A stretch of DNA of 64,000 bases. It comes from Aristolochia californica. Lineage: Eukaryota > Streptophyta > Magnoliopsida > Piperales > Aristolochiaceae. A program made the position numbers and the translations under genes. The stretch spans positions 19,477,013 to 19,541,012 of the forward strand of contig JARWKL010000007.1 of NCBI GenBank assembly GCA_029961685.1, in the 5' to 3' direction. Below are positions 1-12,315 of the stretch, piece after piece. The notes below the pieces were generated by a model. The model did no database searches and was not told the origin of the DNA. It saw only the letters and a program-made list of their open reading frames with translations. Position 1 is the first letter of the stretch. Every line of letters starts with the position of its first letter.

Positions 1-243
1 GGGATGAAGGGGAAGCGAAAACTCAAAGTTCTGATTTATGAAAAAAGTGTACATCTAAAATGGAAATGCACAATGCAAAAATGTAGCGAGAGATATTTCC
101 AAAGAGTGTCTGTATGTTTTAGGGATCGTATGCACTTTTTCAATTTTATATCTAAGGTTTTGCAATCGTCGGGAAACGGGGGAGGCGGGCGATTTTTAAC
201 TGAGTGTTGTCTTCAAATTCATAAGTCATTTCTTACAAAAATA
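1..243. repeat. Partial class C unit (tail) at the left edge
   Basis: This is the last 243 bp of a C unit cut by the window edge. It begins at the GGGATGAAGGGG block and carries the C-class markers AAAGTTCTGAT, GTATGTTTTAGGGATCGTATGC and the GC-rich GGGAAACGGGGGAGGCGGGCG patch. It leads directly into the class A head at 244. Confidence 0.9.
165..180 (+). other. CENP-B-box-like motif in the C-unit tail
   Basis: The sequence reads ATCGTCGGGAAACGGG. The mammalian CENP-B box core is NTTCGNNNNANNCGGGN. Here TCG, A and CGGG are in the right order, but five bases rather than four separate TCG from A, and the first T is missing. Identical copies lie at 4207-4222, 46444-46459, 61544-61559 and 63547-63562, and a variant at 2186-2202. 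The motif occurs once per A-B-C unit, at the end of C. The equivalent A and B tails read GGGAAAAATGGG and GGGAAAAATTGG and lack it. The sequence match is visible; protein binding is speculation, and chance resemblance is quite possible. Confidence 0.3.
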
Positions 244-271
244 TAGCCCGTTACACATGACAAATAACTTT

Positions 272-289
272 ACAATCATCTATGATTGT
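272..289. other. 18-bp dyad ACAATCAT-CT-ATGATTGT
   Basis: This is a perfect inverted repeat with 8-bp arms and a CT centre, about 28 bp after the anchor of an A unit. A and C units generally carry it with scattered single changes. In B units the right arm is replaced by ATGATTAATTA, leaving 6-bp arms (for example 948-961). It could be a cruciform or protein-binding site; only the symmetry is observed. Confidence 0.75.
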
Positions 290-750
290 TAGCTCAACTT
301 TTTGAATATGGGCAAAATAATGGCTTGTATGACTCGGGCAATATCCCACCGCACGTTCACTTGAGAATTGAATGAGCGTTTGTTATTCTCTTTAAAAGCT
401 TTGGATCTATAGGTCATTTGAATATTTAACATGTTTCTGGCATGCATAACCATTTTTAAAACATGTGTAGAAAAAATCTCGTTCATGTAAAATTCCAAGA
501 TATTATTTTTGGACTAGTGGAATTTCCCAAACTTGGATAACAAAACTTTTGTGTTCATTTGTGGTGTGTGAATAAAATTTCTTCATTTAATTTTTTTATC
601 GTTTTAAATTTTTTTCGTACATCAACTATGAAATTTTCATTTTGCTATGATCTATTTGCCTTTTTTGTTTACGGGATGAAGGGAGAGCAAAAAACCTCGA
701 AGTTTTGATTTAAGAAAAATGTGTACATCTAAAACGGAAATGCACAATGC

Positions 751-758
751 ACATATGT
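751..758. other. 8-bp palindrome ACATATGT (class A form)
   Basis: This lies in the tail of the A unit just after GCACAATGC. The homologous site in B tails is ACAATTGT (for example 3446-3453), also a perfect palindrome, although the two central bases differ. In C tails it is usually ACAAATGT (for example 18936-18943), which is not palindromic. Confidence 0.7.
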
Positions 759-1105
759 AGAGAGATATAATTCCAAGGAGTGTCTGTAACTTTTAGGGAT
801 CGTAAGCACCTTCTCGTTTTTATATCTCAGGTTTTGCAATCTTCGGGAAAAATGGGTTGCGGAGGATTTTCAACTGAGTGTTGAATTGCAATCCATAAGT
901 CATTTCATAAAAAAATATAGCCCGTTACGCATGATAAATCCCATTACAATCATCTATGATTAATTACGTCAGCTTTTTGTAAATGGGCAAAATAATGGCA
1001 TGCTTGACTTGGGTAAATATCCCACCGCAAGTTCACTTGAGAATTTAATGATTGCTTGTTATTCTCCTTAAAAGCTTTGCATCCATAGCTCATTTGCATA
1101 TTTAA

Positions 1106-1120
1106 CATGTTTCAAACATG
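1106..1120. other. 15-bp dyad CATGTTT-C-AAACATG (class B form)
   Basis: This is a perfect 7-bp inverted repeat around a single C, followed within 30 bp by another ACATGT. Most B units carry it. C units have CATGTTTCAAGCATG (one arm mismatch) and A units CATGTTTCTGGCATG (only the outer CATG pairs), so the degree of symmetry tracks the class. Confidence 0.75.
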
Positions 1121-2264
1121 CATATCCATTTTTGAAACATGTGTCGACGAGATCTCTTTCTAGCAAAATTCCAAGCTATTAGGGTAAACTACTGCAATTT
1201 CCCAAAATTGGATACCAAACTTTTGCGTTCATTTGTGTTGGGTGAATAAATTTTCTTTATTTATATTTGTTATTGTTTTAAATTTTTTCCATACATCAAC
1301 TATAAAATTTTCATTTTGTTGTAATCTTTTTGCCATATTTGTTTTCGGGATGAAGGGAGAGAGAAAAGTCAAAATTTTGATTTAAGAAAAGAGTGTACAT
1401 CTAAAATGGAAAAGCACAATGCAAAATTTTAAGGAGATATAATTCCAAAGAGTGTCTATAATTTTTAGGGATTGTAAGCTCTTTTTAGTTTTTATATCTC
1501 AGGTTTTGCAATCGTCGGGAAAAATTGGTGGCAGAGGGTTTTTAACTGAGTGTTGAATTGCAATCCATAAGTCATTTCATACAAAAATATAGCCCGTTAC
1601 GCATGATAAATCACTTTAAAATCATCTATGATTGTTAGATCAAATTTTTGAAAATGGGCAAAATAATGACTTGTTAGACTCGGGTAAATATCCCTCCGCA
1701 CGTTCACTTGAGAATTTAATGAGTGTTTGTTATTAACTTTAAAAGCTTTGGATCCATAGGTCATTTGAATCTTTAACATGTTTCAGGGATGCATATCCAT
1801 TTTTAAAACATGTGTAGAAAAAATCTCCTTCATGTAAAATTCCAAGCTTAAAAGGGTTGGACTAATGGAATTTCCAAAACTTGGATAACCAAACTTTTGT
1901 GTCCATTTGTGGTGTGTGAATAGATATTTTTTATTTTCATTAGTTATTATTTTAAATATTTTTCACACATCAACTATAAAATTTTTATTTTGTTGTGATC
2001 TTTTTTGCCTTTTTTGTTTACGGGATGAAGGGGAAGCGAAAACTTAAAGTTCTGATTTAAGGAAAAACTGTACATCTAAAATGGAAATGCACAATGCAAA
2101 AATGTAGAGAGAGATATTTCCAAAGAGTGTCGGTATGTTTTAGGGATCGTATGCACTTTTTAAATTTTATATCTAAGGTTTTGCAATCGTTGGGAAACGT
2201 GGGAGGCGGGCCATTTTTAACTGAGTGTTGTCTTCAAATCCATAAGTCATTTCTTACAAAAATA

Positions 2265-4285
2265 TAGCCCGTTACGCATGAGAAATCACTTTACAATCAT
2301 CTGTGATTGTTAGCTCAACTTTTTGAATATGGGCAAAATAATGGCTTGTTTGACTCGGGCAAATATCCCACTGCACGTTCACTTGAGAATTGAATGAGCG
2401 TTTGTTATTCTCTTTAAAAGCTTTGGATCCATAGGTCATTTGAATCTTTAACATGTTTCTGCCATGCATATCCTTTTTTAAAACATATGTAGAAAAAATC
2501 TCCTTCATGTAAAATTCCAAGATATTAGTTTTGGACTAGTGGAATTTCCCAAACTTGGATAACAAAACTTTTGTGTTCATTTGTGGTGTGTGAATAAATT
2601 TTCTTCAGTTACTTTTTTTATTGTTCTAAACTTTTTCCGTACATCAACTATGAAATTTTCATTTTGCTATGATCTATTTGCCTTTTTTGTTTACGGGATG
2701 AAGGGAGAGCGAAAAACTCGTAGTTTTGATTTAAGAAAAATGTGTACATCTAAAACAGAAATGAACAATGCACATATGTAGAGAGAGATAATTCAAAAGA
2801 GTGTCTGTAATTTTTAGGGATTGTAAGCACCTTTTCAGTTTTATATCTCAGGTTTTGCAATCGTCGGGAAAAATGGGTTGCGGAGGATTTTTAACTGAGT
2901 GTTGAATTGCTATCCATAATTCATTTTATACAAAAATATAGCCCGTTACGCATGATAAATCACATTAAAATCATCTATGATTAATTATGTCAGCTTTTTG
3001 TAAATGGGAAAAATAATGGCATGTTTGACTCGGGTAAATATCCCACCGCAAGTTCACTTGAGAATTTATTGAGTGTTTGTTATTCTCTTTAAAAGATTTG
3101 CATCCATAGCTCATTTGCATCTTTAACATGTTTCAAACATGCATATCAATTTTTAAAACATGTGTGGACGAAATCTCTTTCTTGCAAAATTCCAAGCTAT
3201 TAGGGTTAAACTAGTGGAATTTCGTAAAATTGGATAACAAAACTTTTGTGCCAATTTGTGTTGGATGAATAAATTTTCTTTATTTATAGCTGTTATTGTT
3301 TTAAATTTTTTCCATACATCAACTATAAAATTTTCATTTTGTTGTAAGTTTTTTGCCTTGTTTGTTTTCGGGATGAAGGGAGAGGGAAAAGTCAAAGTTT
3401 TGATTTAAGGAAAAAAATAACATATAAAATTGAAAAGCACAATGCACAATTGTAGGGAGAGTTAATTCCAAAGAGTGTCGGTAATTTTAGGGATTGTAAA
3501 CTCTTTTTTGTTTTTATATCTCAGGTTTTACAATTTTCGGGAAAAATTGGTGCAAGAGGATTTTTCACTGAGTGTTAAATTTCAATCCATAAGTCATTTC
3601 ATACAAAAATATAGCCCTTTACGCATGATAAATCAGTTTACAATCATCTGTGATTGTTAGATCAAATTTTTGGAAATGGGCAAAATAATGACCTGTTAGA
3701 CTCGGGTAAATATCCCACCGCACGTTCACTTGAAAATTTAATGAGAGTTTGTTATTCTCTTTAAAAGCATTGCATCCATAGGTCATTTGAATCTTTAACA
3801 TGTTTCAAGCATGCATATCCATTTTTAAAACATGTGTAGAAAAAATCTCCTTCATGTAAAATTCCAAGCTTAAAAGGGTTGGACTAATGGAATTTCCCAA
3901 ACTTGGGTAACAAAACTTTTGTGTTCATTTGTGGTGTGTGAATAGATATTTTTTATTTACATTAGTTATTATGTTAAATATTTTCACACATCAACTATAA
4001 ATTGTTTATTTTGTTGTGATCTTCTTTGCCTTTTTTGTTTACGGGATGAAGGAGGAGCAAAAACTCAAAGTTCTGATTTAAAGAAAAACTGTACATCTAA
4101 AATGGAAATGCACAATGCAAAAATGTAGAGAGAGATATTTCCAAAGAGTGACTGTATGTTTTAGGGATCGTATGCACTTTTTCAATTTTATATCTAAGGT
4201 TTTGCAATCGTCGGGAAACGGGGGAGGCGGGGGATTTTTAACCGAGTGTTGTCTTCAAATCCATAAGTTATTTCTTACAAAAATA
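2265..4285. repeat. HOR copy 2: A-B-C
   Basis: Units start at 2265 (A), 2939 (B) and 3612 (C). The A unit shares the variant TGCCATGCATATCCTTTTTT with the A units at 6977 and 8999. The B unit shares GCTATCCATAATTCATTTTA in the sequence just upstream, and AACATATAAAATTGAAAAGC in its tail, with copies near 9.6 and 10.8 kb. These private variants mark it as a relative of HOR copy 5. Confidence 0.92.
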
Positions 4286-4915
4286 TAGCCCGTTACGCAT
4301 CACAAATCACTTTACAATCATCTATGTTTGTTAGCTCAACTTTTTGAATATGGGCAAAATAATGGCTTGTTTGACTCGGGCAAATATCCTCCTGCATGTT
4401 CACTTGAGAATTTAATGAGGGTTTGTTATTCTCTTTAAAAGCTTTGGATCCATAGGTCATTTGAATCTTTAACATGTTTCTGGCATGCATATCCAATTTT
4501 AAAACATGTGTAGAAACAATCTCCTTCATGTAAAATTCCAAGATATTAGTTTTGTACTAGTGGAATTTCCCAAACTTGGATAACAAAACTTTTGTGTTCA
4601 TTTGTGGTGTGTGAATAAATTTTCTTAATTTAATTTTTTTATTGTTTTTAACTTTTTCCGTACATCAACTATGAAATTTTCATTTTGCTGTGATCTTTTT
4701 GCCTATTTTGTTTACGGGAAGAAGGGAGAGCGAAAAACTCAAAGTTTTGATTTAAGAAAAATGTGTACATCGAAAAAGGGAAATTCACAATGCACATATG
4801 TAGAGAGCGATAATTCCAAAGAGTGTCTATAAGTTTTAGGGATTGTAAGCACCTTTTTCGTTTTTAAATCTCAGGTTTTACAATCGTCGGGAAAAATGGG
4901 TTGCGGAGGATTTTT
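2265..4915. repeat. Older duplicated block, left copy (partner 8999-12315)
   Basis: Private variants recur in the partner at an offset of 6,734 bp at the left end and 7,402 bp at the right end. Examples are the CAGTTTACAATC anchor context (3630s and 11030s), TGACCTGTTAGACTC, ATCTATGTTTGTTAGC (4320s and 11720s) and the AAAAAGGGAAAT tail (about 4773 and 12175). The 668-bp change in offset equals one unit, an extra hybrid unit in the right copy. Limits are approximate. Confidence 0.65.
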
Positions 4916-6976
4916 AACTGAGTGTTGAATTGCATTCCATAAGTCATTTCATACAAAAATATAGCCCGTTACGCATGACAAATCACTTTACAATCATCTA
5001 TAATTAATTATGTCAGCTTTTTGCAAATGGGCAAAATAACGGCATGTTTGACTCGGGTTAACATCCCCCCGCAGGTTCACTTGAGAAATTAATGAGCGTT
5101 TGTTATTCTCTTTAAAAGCTTTGCATCATTTGCGTCTTGAACATGTTTCAAACATGCATATCCATTTTTAAAACATGTGTGGACGAAATTTCTTTCTTGC
5201 AAAATTCCAACCTATTAGGGTTAAACTAGTGGAATTTCCCAAAATTGGATAACAAAACTTTTGTGTTCATTTGTGTTGGGTGAATAAATTTTCTTTATTT
5301 ATATTTGTTATTGTTTTAAATTTTTTCCATACATCAACTATAAAATTTTCATTTTGTTGTAAGCTTTTTGCCTTGTTTGTTTTCGGGATGAAGGGAGAGC
5401 GAAAAGTCAAAATTTTGATTTAAGAAAAGAGTGTACATCTAAAATGGAAAAGCACAATGCACAATTGTAGGGAGGGGTAATCCCAAAGAGTGTCTATAAT
5501 TTTTTGGGATTGTAAGTTCTTTTTAGTTTTTATATCTAAGGTTTCGATCTCGTCGGGAAAAATTGGTGGCAAAGGATTTTTAACTGAGTGATGAATTGCA
5601 ATCCATAAGTCATTTCATACAAAAATATAGGCCGTTATGCATGATAAATCACATTACAATCATCTATGATTAATTATGTCAGCTTTTTGCAAATGGGCAA
5701 AATAGTGGCATGTTTGACTCGGGCAAAATATCCCACCCCAAGTTCCCTTGATAATTTAATGAGCGTTTGTTATTCTATTTAAAAGCTTTGCATCCATAGC
5801 TCATTTACATCTTTAACATGTTTCTAACATGCATATCTATTTTTAAAACATGTGTGGAAGAAATCGCTTTCTTGCAAAATTCCGAGCTATTAGGGTTAAA
5901 CTAGTGGAATTTCCATAAATTGGATAACAAAACTTTTGTTTTCATTTGTGTTGGGTGAATATATTTTCTTTATTTATATTTGTTATTTTTTAAAATTTTT
6001 TCCATACATCAACAATAAAATTTTCATTTTGTTGTACGCTTTTTGCCTTGTTTGTTTTCGGGATGAAGGGAGAGCGAAAAGTCAAAGTTTTGAATTAAGA
6101 AAAATGTGTACATCTAAAATGGAAAAGCACAATGCACAATTGTAGGGAGAGATTATTCCAAAGAGTGTCTATAATTTTATGGGATTGTAAGCTCTTTTTA
6201 GTTTTTATATATGAGGTTTTGCAATCGTCGGGAAAAATTGGTGGCAGAGGATTTTTAACTGAGTGTTAAATTGCAATCCATAAGTCATTTCATACAAAAA
6301 TATAGCCCGTTACGCATGATAAAACACTTTAAAATCATCTATCATTGTTAGATCAAATTTTTGAAAATGGACAAAATAATGACTTGTTAGACTCGGGTAA
6401 ATATCCCACCGCACGTTCACTTGAGAATTTAATGAGCGTTTGTTATTCACTTTAAAAGCTTTGGATCCATACGTCATTTGAATCTTTAACATGTTTCAAG
6501 CATGCATATCCATTTTTAAAACATGTGTAGAAAAAATCTCCTTCATGTAAAATTCCAAGCTTAAAAGGGTTGGACTAATGGAATTTCCCAAACTTGGATA
6601 ACCAAACTTTTGTGTTCTTTTGTGGTGTGTGAATAGATATTTTTATTTACATTAGTTATAATTTTAAATATTTTTCACACATCAACTATAAAATTTTTAT
6701 TTTGTTGTGATCTTTTTTGCCTTTTTTGTTTACGGGATGAAGGGGGAGCGAAAACTCAAAGTTCTGATTTAGGGAAAAACTGTACATCTAAAATGGAAAT
6801 GCACAATGCAAAAATGTAGAGAGAGATATTTCCAAAGAGTGTCGGTATGTTTTAGGGATCGTATGCACTTTTTCAATTTTATATCTAAGGTTTTGTAATC
6901 GTCGGGAAACGTGGGAGGCGGGCGATTTTTAACTGAGAGTTGTCTTCAAATCGATAAGTAATTTCTTACAAAAATA
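4286..6976. repeat. HOR copy 3, expanded: A-B-B-C
   Basis: Units start at 4286 (A), 4962 (B), 5628 (B) and 6303 (C), total 2,691 bp. One extra B unit is present. The first B unit is 666 bp because it lost a few bases at TTTGCATCATTTGCG, where other B units read TTTGCATCCATAGCTCATTTGC. The second B has an altered anchor (GGCCGTTATGC). Confidence 0.9.
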
Positions 6977-8998
6977 TAGCCCGTTACGCATGACAAATCA
7001 CTTTACAATCATCTATGATTGTTAGCTCAACTTTTTGAATATGGGCAAAATAATGGCTTGTTTGACTCGGGCAAATATCCCACTGGACGTTCACTTGAGA
7101 ATTGAATGAGCGTTTGTTATTCTCTTTAAAAGCTTTGGATCTATAGGTCATTTGAATCTTTAACATGTTTCTGCCATGCATATCCTTTTTTAAAACATGT
7201 GTAGAAAAAATCTCCTTCATGTAAAATTCCAAGATATTAGTTTTGGACTAGTGGAATTTCCAAAACTTGGATAACAAAACTTTTGTGTTCATTTGTGGTG
7301 TGTGAATAAATTTTCTTCATTTAATTTTTTTATTGTTTTAAACTTTTTCCGTACATCAACTATGAAATTTTCATTTTGCTATGATCTATTTGCCTTTTTT
7401 GTTTACGGGATGAAGGGAGAGCGAAAAGCTCGTAGTTTTGATTTAAGAAAAATGTGTGCATCTAAAATTGAAATGCACAATGCACATATGTAGAGAGAGA
7501 TAATTCCAAAGAGTGTCTGTAATTTTTAGGGATTGTAAGCACCTTTTCATTTTTATATCTCAGGTTTTGCAATCGTTGGGAAAAATGGGTTGCGGAGGAT
7601 TTTTAACTGAGTGTTGAATTGCTATCCATAATTAATTTTATACAAAAATATATCCCGTTACGCATGATAAATAATAATACAATCATCTATGATTAATTAT
7701 GTCAGCTTTTTGTAAATGGGAAAAATAATGGCATGTTTGACTCGGGTAAATATCCCACCGCAAGTTCACTTGAGAATTTAATGAGCGTTTGTTATTCTCT
7801 TTAAAAGATTTGCATCCATAGCTCATTTGCATCTTTAACATGTTTCAAACACGCATATCAATTTTTAAAACATGTGTGGACGAAATCTCTTTCTTGCAAA
7901 ATTCCAAGCTGTTAGGGTTAAACTAGTGGAATTTCCCAAAATTGGATAACAAAACTTTTGTGCTCATTTGTGTTGGGTGAATAAATTTTCTTTATTTATA
8001 GCTGTTATTGTTTTAAATTTTTTCCATACATCAACTATAAGATTTTCATTTTGTTGTAAGCTTTTTGCCTTGTTTGTTTTCGGGATGAAGGGAGAGCGAA
8101 AAGTCAAAATTTTGATTTAAGAAAAGAGTGTACATCTAAAATGGAAAAGCAAAATGCACAATTGTAGGGAGATATAATTCCAAAGAGTGTCTGTAATTTT
8201 TAGGGATTGTAAGCTCTTTTTAGTTTTTATCTCTCAGGTTTTGCAATCATCGGGAAAAATTGGTAGCAGAGGATTTTTAACTGAGTGTTGAATTGCAATC
8301 CATAAGTTATTTCATACAAAAATATAGCTCGTTACGCATGATAAATCACTTTACAATCATCTTTGATTATTAGATCAAATTTTTGAAAATGGGCAAAATA
8401 ATGACTTGTTAGACTCGGGTAAATATCCCACTGTAGATTCACTTGAGAATTTAATGAGCGTTTGTTATTCTCTTTAAAAGCTTTGGATCCATAGGTCATT
8501 TGAATCTTTAACATGTTTCAAGCATGCATATCCATTTTTAAAACATGTGTAGAAAAAATCTCCTTCATGTAAAATTCCAAGCTTAAAAGGGTTGGACTAA
8601 TGGAGTTTCCCAAACTTGGATAACCAAACTTTTGTTTTCATTTGTGGTGTGTGAATAGATATTTTTTATTCATATTAGTTATTATTTTAAATATTTTTCA
8701 CACATCAACTATAAAATTTTTATTTTGTTGTGATCTTTTTTGCCTTTTTTGTTTACGAGATGAAGGGGGAGGAAAACTCAAAGTTCTGATTTAAGGAAAA
8801 AGAGCACATCTAAAATGGAAATGCACAATGCAAAAATGTAGAGAGAGATATTTCCAAAGAGTGTCTGTATGTTTTAGGGATCGTATGCACTTTTTCAATT
8901 TTATATCTAAGGTTTTTCAATCGTCGGGAAACGGGGGAGGCGGGCGATTTTTAACTGAGTGTTGTCTTCAAATCCATAAGTCATTTCTTAAAAAAATA
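6977..8998. repeat. HOR copy 4: A-B-C
   Basis: Units start at 6977 (A), 7651 (B, anchor changed to TATCCCGTTACGC) and 8325 (C). The order is canonical. It shares the TGCCATGCATATCC variant in A and GCTATCCATAATT before B with HOR copies 2 and 5. Confidence 0.92.
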
Positions 8999-11687
8999 TA
9001 GCCCGTTACGCATGACAAATCACTTTATAATCATCTATGATTGTTAGCTCAACTTTTTGAATATGGGCAAAATAATGGCTTGTTTGACTCGTGCAAATAT
9101 CCCACTGCACGTTCACTTGAGAATTGAATGAGCGTTTGTTATTCTCTTTAAAAGGTTTGGATCCATAGGCCATTTGAATCTTTAACATGTTTGTGCCATG
9201 CATATCCTTTTTTAAAACATGTGTAGAAAAAATCTCCTTCATGTAAAATTCCAAGATATTAGTTTTGGACTAGTGGAATTTCCCAAACTTGGATAACAAA
9301 ACTTTTGTGTTCATTTGTGGTGTGTGAAAAATTTTCTTCATTTACTTTTTTTATTGTTTTAAACTTTTTCCGTACATCAACTATGAAATTTTCATTTTGC
9401 TATGATCTATTTGCCTTTTTTGTTTACGCGATGAAGGGAGATCGAAAAACTCGTAGTTTTGATTTAAGAAAAATGTGTACATCTAAAACAGAAATGCACA
9501 ATGCACATATGTAGAGAGAGATAATTCCAAAGAGTGTCTATAATTTTTAGGGATTGTAAGCACCTTTTCATTTTTATATCTCAGGTTTTGCAATCGTCGG
9601 GAAAAATGGGTTGTGGAGGATTTTTAACTGAGTGTTGAATTGCTATCCATAATTCATTTTATACAAAAATATAGCCCGTTACGCATGATAAATCACATTA
9701 CAATCATCTATGATTAATTATGTCAGCTTTTTGCAAATGGGCAAAATAATGGCATGTTTGACTCGGGTAAATAACCCACCGCAAGTTCACTTGAGAATGT
9801 AATGAGCGTTTGTTATTCTCTTTAAAAGATTTGCATCCATAGCTCATTTGCATCTTTAACATGTTTCAAACATGCATATCAATTTTTAAAACATTTGTGG
9901 ACGAAATCTCTTTCTTGCAAAATTCCAAGCTATTGGGTTAAACTAGTGGAATTTCCTAAAATTGGATAACAAAACTTTTGTGCTCATTTGTGTTGGGTGA
10001 ATAAATTTTCTTTATTTATAGCTGTTATTGTTTTAAATTTTTTCCATACATCAACTATAAAATTTTCATTTTGTTGTAAGTTTTTTGCCTTGTTTGTTTT
10101 CGGGATGAAGGGAGAGCGAAAAGTCAAAGTTTTGATTTAAGAAAAAAATTTCAAATAAAATTGAAAAGCACAATGCACAATTGTTGGGAGAGATAATTCC
10201 AAAGAGTGTCTATAATTTTTAGGGATTGTAAACTCTTTTTAGTTTTTATATCTCAGGTTTTGCAATCGTCGGGAAAAATTGGTGGAAGAGGATTTTTCAC
10301 TGAGTGTTAGATTTCAATCCATAAGTCATTTCATACAAAAATATAGCCCGTTACGCATGATAAATCACTTTTCAATCATCTATGATTGTTAGATCAAATT
10401 TTTGGAAATGGGCAAAATAATGACCTGTTAGACTCGGGTAAATATGCCACCACACGTTCACTTGAAAATTTAATGAGAGTTTGTTATTCTCTTTAAAAGC
10501 ATTGCATCCATTGGTCATTTGAATCTTTAACATGTTTCAAACATGCATATCAATTTTTAAAACATGTGTGGACGAAATCTCTTTCTCGCAAAATTCCAAG
10601 CTATTAGGGTTAAACTAGTGGAATTTCCTAAAATTGGATAAAAAACTTTTGTGCTTATTTGTGTTGGGTGAATAAATTTTCTTTATTTATAGCTGTTATT
10701 GTTTTAAATTTTTTCCATACATCAACTATAAAATTTTCATTTTGTTGTAAGCTTTTTGCCTTGTTTGTTTTCGGGATGAAGGGAGAGCAAAAAGTCAAAG
10801 TTTTGATTTAAGAAAAAAATTAACATATAAAATTGAAAAGCACAATGCAAAATTGTAGGGAGAGATAATTCCAAAGAGTGTCTGTAATTTTTAGGGATTG
10901 TAAACTCTTTTTAGTTTTTATATCTCAGGTTTTGCAATCGTCGGGAAAAATTGGTGGCAGAGGATTTTACACTGTGTTAAATTTCAATCCATAAGACATT
11001 TCATACAAAAATATTGCCCGTTACGCATGATAAATCAGTTTACAATCATCTATGATTTTTAGATCAAATTTTTGAAAATGGGCAAAATAATGACTTGTTA
11101 GACTCGTGTAAATATCCCACCGCACGTTCACTTGAGAATTTAATGAGCGTTTGTTATTCTCCTTAAATGCATTGGATCCATAGGTCATTTGAATCTTTAA
11201 CATGTTTCAAACATGCATATCCATTTTTAAAACATGTGTAGAAAAAATCTGCTTCATGTAAAATTCCAAGCTTAAAAGGGTTGGACTAATGGAATTTCCC
11301 AAACTTGGATAACAAAACTTTTGTGTTCATTTGTGGTGTGTGAATAGATATTTTTTATTTACTTTAGTTATTATTTTAAATATTTTTTACACATCAACTA
11401 TAAATTTTTATTTTGTTGTGATCTTTTTTGCCTTTTTTGTTTACGGGATGAAGGGGGAGCGAAAACTCAAAGTTCTAACATAAGAAAAAAGTGTACATCT
11501 AAAATGGAAATGCACAATGCAGAAATGTAGAGAGAGATATTTCCAAAGAGTGTTTGTATGTTTTAGGGATCGTATGCACTTTTTCGTTTTTATATCTAAG
11601 GTTTTACAATCGTCGGGAAACGGGGGTGGCGGGGGATTTTTAACTGAGAGTTGACTTCAAATCCATAAGTTATTTCTTACAAAAATA
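8999..11687. repeat. HOR copy 5, expanded: A-B-(C/B hybrid)-C
   Basis: Units start at 8999 (A), 9672 (B), 10344 (hybrid) and 11014 (C), total 2,689 bp. The unit at 10344 begins as C (GTTAGATCAAATTTTTGG, AAAGCATTGCATCC) but switches by about 10530 to B sequence (CATGTTTCAAACATG, GTGTGGACGAAATCTC, GTGTTGGGTGAATAAA). The switch lies in a region where C and B are nearly identical, as expected of homologous exchange. Confidence 0.88.
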
Positions 11688-12315
11688 TAGCCTGTTACGC
11701 ATGACAAATCACTTTACAATCATCTATGTTTGTTAGCTCAACTTTTTGAATATGGGCAAAATAATGGCTTGTTTGACTCGGGCAAATATCCTACTGCATG
11801 TTCACTTGAGAATTTAATGAGGGTTTGTTATTCTCTTTAAAAGCTTTGGATCCATAGGTCATTTGAATCTTTAACATGTTTCTGGCATGCATATCCATTT
11901 TTAAAACATGTGTAGAAACAATCTCCTTCATGTAAAATTCCAAGATATTAGTTTTGTACTAGTGGAATTTCCCAAACTTGGATAACAAAACTTTTGTGTT
12001 CATTTGTGGTGTGTGAATAAATTTTCTTCATTTAATTTTTTTATTGTTTTTAACTTTTTCCGTACATCAACCATGAAATTTTTATTTTGCTGTGATCTTT
12101 TTGCCTTTTTTGTTTACGGGATGAAGGGAGAGCGAAAAACTCAAAGTTTTGATTTAAGAAAAATGTGTACATCCAAAAAGGGAAATGCACAATGCACATA
12201 TGTAGAGGGAGATAATTCCAAAGAGTGTCTATAAGTTTTAGGGATTGTAAGCACCTTTTTCATTTTTAAATCTCAGGTTTTGCAATAGTCGGGAAAAATG
12301 GGTTGCGGAGGATTT
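8999..12315. repeat. Older duplicated block, right copy (partner 2265-4915)
   Basis: It carries the same private variants as the partner block plus one extra C/B hybrid unit (10344-11013). Similarity ends near 12315, where the following head is C, while the partner continues into a B head at 4962. Confidence 0.65.

Larger units (their letters stand above)
244..2264. repeat. HOR copy 1: A-B-C
   Basis: Units start at 244 (A), 918 (B) and 1590 (C), total 2,021 bp. The order is canonical. The A anchor reads TTACACATG rather than TTACGCATG. The C tail has a variant CENP-B-like patch, TCGTTGGGAAACGTGGG. Confidence 0.93.

Noticed and set aside
120..1470. TTTAGGG and TTAGGGTT, resembling plant telomere repeats
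   Set aside because: Only single copies per unit, inside TTTTAGGGATCG, TTTTTAGGGATTG and ATTAGGGTTAAAC. No tandem telomeric run, so no telomere or interstitial telomeric array.
2272..2520. Minus-strand 82-codon frame, repeated in most A units (and a 60-codon version in C units)
   Set aside because: It is a repeat-borne frame lying on satellite DNA. It is broken in B units, changes freely between copies, has no recognisable domain, and the copies differ at all codon positions. I do not call it a gene.
2590..2605. AATAAA in GTGAATAAATTTTC as a polyadenylation signal
   Set aside because: It recurs in most A and B units as part of the repeat; with no gene upstream it has no support, and AATAAA is expected by chance in AT-rich DNA.
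2581..2781. Plus-strand 66-codon frame with a hydrophobic start, repeated in A and C bodies
   Set aside because: The hydrophobic stretch comes from T-rich DNA (TTT and ATT codons). The frame overlaps satellite landmarks and varies in length and sequence between copies. It is not evidence of a membrane protein family.
3448..3475. rRNA or tRNA genes and 5S-like spacers
   Set aside because: I found no tRNA cloverleaf, A/B box pair or conserved rRNA core on either strand.
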